NCBI RefSeq assembly: GCF_032918005.1 | Contig: NZ_CP136628.1 | Coordinates: 3,209,501 to 3,273,500, forward strand | Direction: 5' to 3' | DNA: 64,000 bases | Source of the DNA: Bradyrhizobium sp. NDS-1 | GTDB taxonomy: Bacteria; Pseudomonadota; Alphaproteobacteria; Rhizobiales; Xanthobacteraceae | In this document: in pieces, positions 58,510 to 64,000 of the stretch | How the letters are laid out: every line of letters starts with the position of its first letter | Numbering within the stretch: the first letter of the stretch is position 1 | Program-made: the position numbers and the translations under genes | The notes under the pieces: model-generated | The model's input: the letters and a program-made list of their open reading frames with translations, nothing else | Database searches by the model: none | What the model was told of the DNA's origin: nothing

Positions 58510-59751
58510 CTACGTCGGCTTCGCAGCGCGCAGTTGCAGCAGAAGCAGCAGCGCGAGCAGCACGGCTGCCGACAGGCCGAGCGACCAGTGAATGCCGATC
58601 GCCGCGCCTGATAGCCCAACCGTGATGCCGCTGAAGGCCCGCATCCCCAAGCCCGCCATATTATAGAGTCCGACGACGCGGCCGCGGATGTCGTGCGGCG
58701 CATTCAGCTGAACCAGGGCCTGCGCCATGGTGTTGAACGACAGCTCGAAGAACCCCGCACAGAACAACAGCGCGATCGCGACCGGATAGATCGGCACCGC
58801 GGCGAAGCCGAGCAGCGCCACGCTCCAGAGCATCGCGAGCATGATCGCGGTGCGCGGGGTGCCTTTGAGGCGTCCCCAGGATTCGAGCGCGAGAGCGGCG
58901 AGCACCGCGCCGGCGGCGTCGGCCGCGAGCAGCACGCTGTAGGAGACGCCGGGATCGCCATGGCCGAGATCGCCGGCATAGCCCGGCATCTGGGCGTGAT
59001 AGGCATTGCCGATCAGGAAGGAGGTGAGGCCGGCGAGCCATGTCATCGCCGTCAGCACCGGCTGGGTGCCGATGGCGCGGATGGTCAGCACGATGTCGGC
59101 AAGGCCGCGCACGGCAAAGCGCCGCACCGCCACGCTGTTGTCGCGCACAGGCGCCCAGAACAGCCACAGCAGCATCGGCAGGTAGAACAGCGTGTTGAAG
59201 ATGATGCCGTGCGAGGTGCCCAGCGTCAGCATGATGATTCCGCCGACGGCAGGCCCGACCAGGATGCCGAGATAGCGCGCCATCGCGTTCAGCCGCACTG
59301 CGCTCGGAAGGTCGGCGGGGCCGACGAGGTCGTAGAGCAGCAGCTGGTTCGGCGTCTGCCACAACACGCCGGCGCAGCCGTGGATCACCAGCAGCAGCAT
59401 CGCATGCCACATCTCGATGGTGTCGGTGAGGAAGAAGAAGCCCCAGCCGGCGGAGGCCACGATGAACAGCAGCATGCCGCACTGGATGATGCGGCGCGGA
59501 TCGACGCGGTCCGCGAGCCCGCCGACCGCGACCGAGAACAGCAGAAACGGCAGCCAGTGCGACAGCACCGCAAAGCCCGCCAGCGCCGGTGAATGGAACT
59601 TCTGGAACACCACCCAATAGCTGATCACATGCTCGATGTTGTCGGCCATCATCGCCAGCACGTAAGCGATGAACTGGAGCCGGTAAGGCACCGACTTCAT
59701 CGCCGCGAACGAGCCGGACGCGGCAACGGGATTTTGGGGCGGGGGGTTCAA
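58510..59751 (-). CDS. MFS transporter (EntS/MFS_3-like)
   Basis: A 413-residue transporter from TTG 59751 (AGGTGA 4 nt upstream). Helix pairs and loop G-G-L-A-D-R-V-D-P-R-R (loop 2-3) match MFS_3 exporters such as the enterobactin exporter EntS. M-A-D-N-I-E-H-V-I-S-Y-W is distinctive. It is on the same strand as the next MFS gene, 70 bp upstream, so they may form an operon. Substrate unknown. Confidence 0.85.
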   Translation of the reverse strand: MNPPPQNPVAASGSFAAMKSVPYRLQFIAYVLAMMADNIEHVISYWVVFQKFHSPALAGFAVLSHWLPFLLFSVAVGGLADRVDPRRIIQCGMLLFIVASAGWGFFFLTDTIEMWHAMLLLVIHGCAGVLWQTPNQLLLYDLVGPADLPSAVRLNAMARYLGILVGPAVGGIIMLTLGTSHGIIFNTLFYLPMLLWLFWAPVRDNSVAVRRFAVRGLADIVLTIRAIGTQPVLTAMTWLAGLTSFLIGNAYHAQMPGYAGDLGHGDPGVSYSVLLAADAAGAVLAALALESWGRLKGTPRTAIMLAMLWSVALLGFAAVPIYPVAIALLFCAGFFELSFNTMAQALVQLNAPHDIRGRVVGLYNMAGLGMRAFSGITVGLSGAAIGIHWSLGLSAAVLLALLLLLQLRAAKPT

Positions 59752-59860
59752 GCGATCACCTGGGCAGGACTATTTGCGGCCTTACACGTTCAGCGCTGAA
59801 CGCTCAAGACACTTGGGTGTGCGCGGGCATCTGCCATGCGCTGCCACTACAATCCCCGCC

Positions 59861-59980
59861 GTCATCCTGAGGTGCGCGCTCTTGCGCGCCTCGAAGGCTG
59901 TGCCGCAAGCGCCTGTAGCCCATCCTTCGAGGCTCCCCTCGCGATGCTGATGCATCGCAAGGTTCGCACCTCAGGATGAC
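59861..59980. repeat. Dispersed palindromic repeat GTCATCCTGAGGTGCGC / CACCTCAGGATGAC
   Basis: Inverted ends (GTCATCCTGAGG and CCTCAGGATGAC) bracket an internal hairpin set (CCTCGAAGG / CCTTCGAGG). It differs from the elements at 1-10 kb in its ends. It lies in the gap 59752-60164 with the repeat at 60004. Confidence 0.8.
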
Positions 59981-60003
59981 GTCTGTATTTGCAGCAGGCG
60001 GCT

Positions 60004-60070
60004 GTAGCCCAGATGAGCGAAGCGACATTTGGGACATCTCCCCGCATATCGCGGCGCTCATGCGGGCTAC
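60004..60070. repeat. Dispersed palindromic repeat GTAGCCC / GGGCTAC
   Basis: GTAGCCCAGATGAGCGAAGC with an inverted end at GCTCATGCGGGCTAC. The 17-bp end CTCATGCGGGCTACGAG recurs at 61341-61357, after the dehydrogenase gene. Confidence 0.75.
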
Positions 60071-60164
60071 GAGACTGCCCGCTTGGCATGACCGCGCATC
60101 TCACATACGCTTTGTCTCAGCCCGCACCAATCGATCACAACAGACGGGCATTGGGGAAACAGCC

Positions 60165-61316
60165 ATGCAACAGATCCGCGTCTGCACTCACGCTGGTCCC
60201 GGCTCGGAGCCCGTCATCCGCACCGTGCCGTGGCCGAAGGTCGGGCGGAAGGCTGCGCTGATCAAGGTCGGCGCCTGCGGGGTCTGCGGCACCGATCTGC
60301 ACATCCTGAAAGGCCACTGGCCGAAGCCGCTGCCTTGGCCGTTCACGCTGGGGCATGAACTTGGCGGCATCATCGTCGAGTGCGGCGAGGAGTTCACCGA
60401 GGACTTCATGAGCAAGCCGCTGACCGTCGGCTCGAAGGTGATGATTCCTCCGCTGATGCCCTGCGGCCATTGCTATTACTGCATCCACTATCCCCAGACC
60501 GCCAACAAGTGCCTGACGCCGGTCTATTACGGCCGCTATCTCGGCTTCGACAAGGCGCCGCACATGTGGGGCGGCTGGGCCGAATACGTCTATGTCGATC
60601 TCGACATGCTGCCGGGCACCAAGATCTACAAGCTGCCCGACGACATGTCGCTGCGGCTTGGCGCGCTGTCGGAGCCGCTGACCTCCTGCATCCGCGCCTT
60701 CAACCGCGCCAGCCGCGCCGGCGGCTTTTCCTGGGGCGACACGGTGGTGATCCAGGGCTCGGGCCCGATCGGCATTCTGGCGGTTGCTGCCGCCAAGGAG
60801 ATGGGAGCAGGGCGCGTGATCTGCGTCGGCGCGCCGGAGGAGCCGCGGCTCAAGCTGGCCCGCGAGTTCGGCGCCGAGGCGACCGTCAACATCGAGGAAC
60901 TGAAGTCGCCGCAGGAGCGCATCGCGCGCGTCCGCGATATCGTCGGCGGCTTCGGCGCCGATCTCGTGATGGACTGCTCGGGCCACCCGACGGCGGGCCC
61001 CGAAGGCATCGAGATGCTGCGCGACGGCGGCACCTATGTCGAGATGGGCCAGTTCACCGACGCCGGCTCGATCGACACTTCCTGGCACCGCATCTGCACC
61101 AAGGACCTCAACGTGCTCGGCTCCTGGGGCTTTACCGGCAACGACCTGCCGCTCGGCGTCGACATGCTTTATCGTACCCGCGACAAATATCCCTGGCTGA
61201 AGATGCAGACGATCTATCCGTTCACGGAGGAAGGCGTCGCGCAGGCGGTGAAGGACGCGATGGCGATGAAGACGGTGAAGTCGACCATCGTGCCTTGGCC
61301 GGAACTGGTGGGATAG
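60165..61316 (+). CDS. Zinc-dependent medium-chain dehydrogenase
   Basis: A 383-residue alcohol/polyol-dehydrogenase-like protein. The catalytic zinc set is Cys41 (V-C-G-T-D), His64 and Glu65 (G-H-E). The structural zinc cysteines are 100, 103, 106 and 116, with a slightly long last gap. The Rossmann motif is G-S-G-P-I-G-I-L-A near residue 200. Relatives include sorbitol, threonine and cyclohexanol-type dehydrogenases. It is followed 65 bp later by a VOC protein on the same strand. GGGGA precedes ATG 60165. Substrate unknown. Confidence 0.9.
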   Translation: MQQIRVCTHAGPGSEPVIRTVPWPKVGRKAALIKVGACGVCGTDLHILKGHWPKPLPWPFTLGHELGGIIVECGEEFTEDFMSKPLTVGSKVMIPPLMPCGHCYYCIHYPQTANKCLTPVYYGRYLGFDKAPHMWGGWAEYVYVDLDMLPGTKIYKLPDDMSLRLGALSEPLTSCIRAFNRASRAGGFSWGDTVVIQGSGPIGILAVAAAKEMGAGRVICVGAPEEPRLKLAREFGAEATVNIEELKSPQERIARVRDIVGGFGADLVMDCSGHPTAGPEGIEMLRDGGTYVEMGQFTDAGSIDTSWHRICTKDLNVLGSWGFTGNDLPLGVDMLYRTRDKYPWLKMQTIYPFTEEGVAQAVKDAMAMKTVKSTIVPWPELVG

Positions 61317-61381
61317 AAGACGCCGTCGATCCCCCACTCGCTCATGCGGGCTACGAGCCGGAGTTTGGAATAAAGGCCACG

Positions 61382-61810
61382 ATGACAAAAGAACACACAC
61401 CCGAAACAACCCGACGCCCTCGTTCGCCCTTCCACGCCATTCGCGCGATCGACTACACCGTCATCTTCGTGCGCGACATGGCCGCGATGCGCCGCTTCTA
61501 CGAGGATGTCCTCGCCTTGTCCCTGCTGCGCGAGCTCTCCCCGAACTGGATCGAGTACGGCCTCGGCCCCAACACGCTGGCGTTGGCACGGCCGAGCCGT
61601 ACTGCTGCCGATGCGCCGATGCCGGCGGGCAGTGCCTCGCTGCAGCTGGCGTTCAAAGTTTCGGCCGCCGACGTCGACCAATGCGCCGACGAGCTGACGC
61701 GGCAAGGCGTGGCGCTGCTGTCGCCGCCGACGAACCAGTCCTTCGGCCACCGCACGCTGTTCTTCCGCGACCCCGACGGCAATCTGCTGGAGATCTACGC
61801 GGAGATATGA
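61382..61810 (+). CDS. VOC (glyoxalase/bleomycin-resistance fold) protein
   Basis: A 142-residue single-domain VOC protein with paired beta-alpha-beta-beta-beta units: D-Y-T-V-I-F-V-R-D-M-A-A-M-R-R-F-Y-E-D-V-L and R-D-P-D-G-N-L-L-E-I-Y. The metal ligands cannot be told from the first half alone; the second half ends with the E-I-Y Glu. Candidate roles are lyase, dioxygenase or binding protein. It follows the dehydrogenase, with a repeat fragment between. Confidence 0.85.
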   Translation: MTKEHTPETTRRPRSPFHAIRAIDYTVIFVRDMAAMRRFYEDVLALSLLRELSPNWIEYGLGPNTLALARPSRTAADAPMPAGSASLQLAFKVSAADVDQCADELTRQGVALLSPPTNQSFGHRTLFFRDPDGNLLEIYAEI

Positions 61811-61937
61811 GCGGGAGCCGGCCGAAGCCTGCGCGCCGTCCGCGCCGCGAAAGATCACGATGCATCGTCTATCCGCTCCGGCGCGGCGTCTCGAAGCGCG
61901 AGCACCGCTCGCTGCCGGAGCATCCGACGCTTGCGTG

Positions 61938-62432
61938 CTATCGTCCCAATGCACCGGCGACAGGGCCCGCCAATTGTTGTGCGAGCATCCGATAACCTTC
62001 AGGCGTGAGGTGAATCCCGTCAGGCTGGTGCGGTTTGCCCCGGAACATGCCATTGGGCAGCATGATCACCTTGACCCCCATCTGCGCCAGCCGGGCCTTG
62101 ATCTCGCCGGTATGGTCGGCCCCGCCTTTCCTCGCATCATTGCCGCCAGGCTGGAGAATGACGACCTTGGTCCCCTTCGGGACTGCACTTTCAAGCCGAG
62201 CCATCATCCCGCCCGTCGTGTCACCGTTGACGCCGGCATTGACGACGCGAACGTCGAGGCCGCGCCCGCGCAGCAAAGCCTCGAGCTGGGCCGGATAGGC
62301 CTGCTCGGACGAGACGCCCTTGCCTGCGGTATTGCTGGCGCCCAGGGCAACGACGGTCGCCGCCTGCGCCGCTCCGAGCTGAAGAGCCGCCGCTGCCACA
62401 AGTGAAAGCAGCCATTTGGATATTGCATTCAT
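61938..62432 (-). CDS. SGNH/GDSL family hydrolase (arylesterase/TesA-like)
   Basis: A 164-residue protein with a signal peptide (about 1-25, A-A-Q-A-A). Block I is V-A-L-G-A-S-N-T-A-G with Ser33 as nucleophile, block II G-D-T-T-G-G, block III G-G-N-D, block V D138-G-I-H141. It is a periplasmic esterase or lysophospholipase of the TesA type, although the usual G-D-S-L is here G-A-S-N. ATG 62432. Confidence 0.88.
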   Translation of the reverse strand: MNAISKWLLSLVAAAALQLGAAQAATVVALGASNTAGKGVSSEQAYPAQLEALLRGRGLDVRVVNAGVNGDTTGGMMARLESAVPKGTKVVILQPGGNDARKGGADHTGEIKARLAQMGVKVIMLPNGMFRGKPHQPDGIHLTPEGYRMLAQQLAGPVAGALGR

Positions 62433-62526
62433 CCTGCATTCCTCACTTAAGAAATCAGTGCTCAAAATCTTCGGTGTCGTGGAACCAGCACGATGATAAT
62501 GAGATTCGGACGCACGGCGCATGACA

Positions 62527-62569
62527 CTTTGGGTCATGATTCCGGGACTCTTTGGGTCATAATTCCGGG
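62527..62569. repeat. Tandem 23-bp repeat CTTTGGGTCATGATTCCGGG
   Basis: Two copies with a 23-bp period (62527-62546 and 62550-62569), differing at a single base. They lie in the 371-bp gap 62433-62803 where no gene is recognised. Origin unknown. Confidence 0.65.
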
Positions 62570-62803
62570 GCCTTGACGGTCTTCCCCGACCTGGAAGCTG
62601 CGAGGCGGCCACAGGGGCTTCTGCACCATTCAGTCACAGTTCTCGCTGAGCCATGCATCATAGGCATGGTGATTTCCGAGCGCTTGGCGTAAAGAGCGCC
62701 CAGATCAAATCCAGCGTGCGGCCGGGCCGATTGCCTCCCCACGCGAGCTCAGGCCCGCCGGTCCACCGTTTGCGCGCCTGAATTAACCAAGGTTTTCCAT
62801 CCC

Positions 62804-64000
62804 GTGTCTTTTCCGGCCCTGACCCCGCCGCTCGCCAAAGCTTTGGCCGAGCGGAACTATGATTCACCGACCCCCGTTCAGCTCGCCGTGCTTGCGGACG
62901 AGGCGGCCGATCGCGACCTCCTGGTTTCGGCGCAGACCGGCTCCGGCAAGACCCTCGCTTATGGCCTTGCCATGGCCAAGGATCTGCTCGGCGAGACCGA
63001 GCAGTTCGCGCAGGCTGCCGCCCCGCTCGCCCTCATCGTGGCACCGACCCGCGAGCTCGCGATGCAGGTCCACCGCGAACTCGCCTGGCTCTACGGGCAT
63101 GCGGGCGGGCGCGTGGTCTCGTGCGTCGGCGGCATGGATCCGCGCCGCGAGCAGCGCGAGCTGGCAGCCGGCGCCCACATCGTGGTCGGCACGCCCGGCC
63201 GGCTCTGCGACCATTTGCGGCGCGGCCGCCTCGATATCTCGGAATTGAAAGCGGTCGTCCTCGACGAGGCCGACGAGATGCTCAATCTCGGCTTTCGCGA
63301 GGACATGGAATTCATCCTCGAGACCACGCCGGAGACGCGCCGCACCCTGATGTTCTCGGCGACATTCCCGCGCGGCATCGTCGCGCTCGCCAAGCAATAT
63401 CAGCAGCAGGCCTTCCGGATCGAGGTCGCCGGCGACGAGGGCGGTCACGCCGACATCGAATACCGCGCGATCCGCATCGCGCCCGCCGATGCCGAGCATG
63501 CCGTCGTCAACGTGCTGCGCTTCTACGAGGCGCCGAGCGCGCTGGTGTTCTGCAGCACGCGCGATCACGTCAGGCATTTGCAGGCGGCACTGCTGGAGCG
63601 CGGCTTTTCCGTCGTCGCTCTCTCGGGCGAATTGACGCAGAACGAGCGCACCATGGCGCTGCAGTCTCTGCGTGACGGACGCGCGCGCGTGTGCGTGGCG
63701 ACCGACGTCGCCGCCCGCGGCATCGACCTGCCGAGCCTCGATCTCGTCATTCATGCCGACCTGCCCAACGACGCCGAGGTGATGCAGCATCGCTCGGGCC
63801 GCACCGGGCGCGCGGGGCGAAAGGGAACGAGCGTCCTGCTGGTGCCGCCCGCCCGCCGGCGGCGTGCGGAGCTGCTGCTCAATCTCGCAGGGGTTGACGC
63901 GGTCTGGGGCACGGCGCCGCAGGCGGACGAAATCCGCAAGCTCGATCACGATCGCATGAAGGACGTGTTGTTCACCGAGGAGACGACGGCCGACGATCTG
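62804..64000 (+). CDS. DEAD-box RNA helicase (partial, C-terminus outside window)
   Basis: The first 399 codons are present. The Q motif is P-T-P-V-Q near residue 24, motif I A-Q-T-G-S-G-K-T near 44, Ia P-T-R-E-L-A, II D-E-A-D, III S-A-T, V D-V-A-A-R-G-I-D and VI H-R-S-G-R-T-G-R. It unwinds RNA using ATP, for ribosome assembly or mRNA turnover at low temperature, as for CsdA/DbpA-like proteins. The likely start is GTG 62804. The C-terminal region, which decides the subfamily, is beyond the edge. Confidence 0.93.
   Translation, partial: MSFPALTPPLAKALAERNYDSPTPVQLAVLADEAADRDLLVSAQTGSGKTLAYGLAMAKDLLGETEQFAQAAAPLALIVAPTRELAMQVHRELAWLYGHAGGRVVSCVGGMDPRREQRELAAGAHIVVGTPGRLCDHLRRGRLDISELKAVVLDEADEMLNLGFREDMEFILETTPETRRTLMFSATFPRGIVALAKQYQQQAFRIEVAGDEGGHADIEYRAIRIAPADAEHAVVNVLRFYEAPSALVFCSTRDHVRHLQAALLERGFSVVALSGELTQNERTMALQSLRDGRARVCVATDVAARGIDLPSLDLVIHADLPNDAEVMQHRSGRTGRAGRKGTSVLLVPPARRRRAELLLNLAGVDAVWGTAPQADEIRKLDHDRMKDVLFTEETTADDL

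Overview
The window is a 64 kb stretch of GC-rich chromosome (AT-rich only in a few regulatory gaps) that most resembles Bradyrhizobium or a close relative in the Nitrobacteraceae. Reasons: long overlapping antisense ORFs typical of about 64% GC; five copies of a palindromic intergenic element that opens GTCATTCCGGGGCGC and closes CCCGGAATGAC; several other dispersed repeats of a type I associate with that genus; and alphaproteobacterial families (DUF3126, CHCC zinc finger, BTLCP transglutaminase-like peptidase, candidate CtrA boxes). No phage, transposase, CRISPR array or rRNA was found. One tRNA gene (Leu, anticodon TAA) is present.

Left part (1-15.3 kb): a truncated MetE-like gene, a YfcG-type glutathione transferase, an HCCA-isomerase-like protein translationally coupled to a quinone oxidoreductase, and a crotonase. 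Then comes a minus-strand set that looks like a peptide or amide uptake and breakdown module: DppB/DppC permeases, a fused DppD-DppF ATPase, an MlrC-like M81 metallopeptidase, an M20 amidohydrolase and an amidase. An M20/CPG2-type peptidase and a divergent DppA-like binding protein sit at its upstream end. All five palindromic elements lie in the first 10.1 kb.

Middle (15.3-32.5 kb): a Bcr/CflA-type exporter; two coupled, paralogous GT87-like membrane proteins that converge on a third large membrane protein; tRNA-Leu; a small lipoprotein; an FAD monooxygenase; a CHCC zinc-finger protein; an unknown membrane protein with an elaborate upstream region; an alpha/beta hydrolase; a LysR regulator with a palindrome on its own start codon; another polytopic membrane protein; CysE; DUF3126; and a divergent TrmB-type regulator / PNPOx-like flavoprotein pair.

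32.5-45.3 kb: an operon of molybdopterin oxidoreductase, ferredoxin and ferredoxin-NADP reductase, with a divergent AraC regulator and an inverted repeat between them. Next is a secreted caspase-family protein with dispersed repeats on both sides and a remnant of a sister C-terminus behind it. A CtrA-box region, a gamma carbonic anhydrase, an output-less HAMP-PAS-PAS sensor and several small secreted or small cytosolic proteins follow.

45.3-64 kb: a spermidine/putrescine-type ABC operon ending in a hydantoin racemase (Cys76/Cys181), controlled by a divergent GntR/FCD regulator with a visible operator; a secreted amidohydrolase; a CYTH-CHAD triphosphatase behind a perfect Pho box; a BTLCP peptidase; a two-domain PilZ protein; two MFS transporters; a zinc dehydrogenase with a VOC protein; a GDSL hydrolase; and the start of a DEAD-box RNA helicase that runs off the right edge.

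The observations I rate most worth following are the Pho box in front of the CYTH-CHAD gene, the Mo-enzyme/ferredoxin/FNR unit, the duplicated caspase C-terminus, and the unexplained AT-rich inverted repeats near 51.6 and 56.4 kb.
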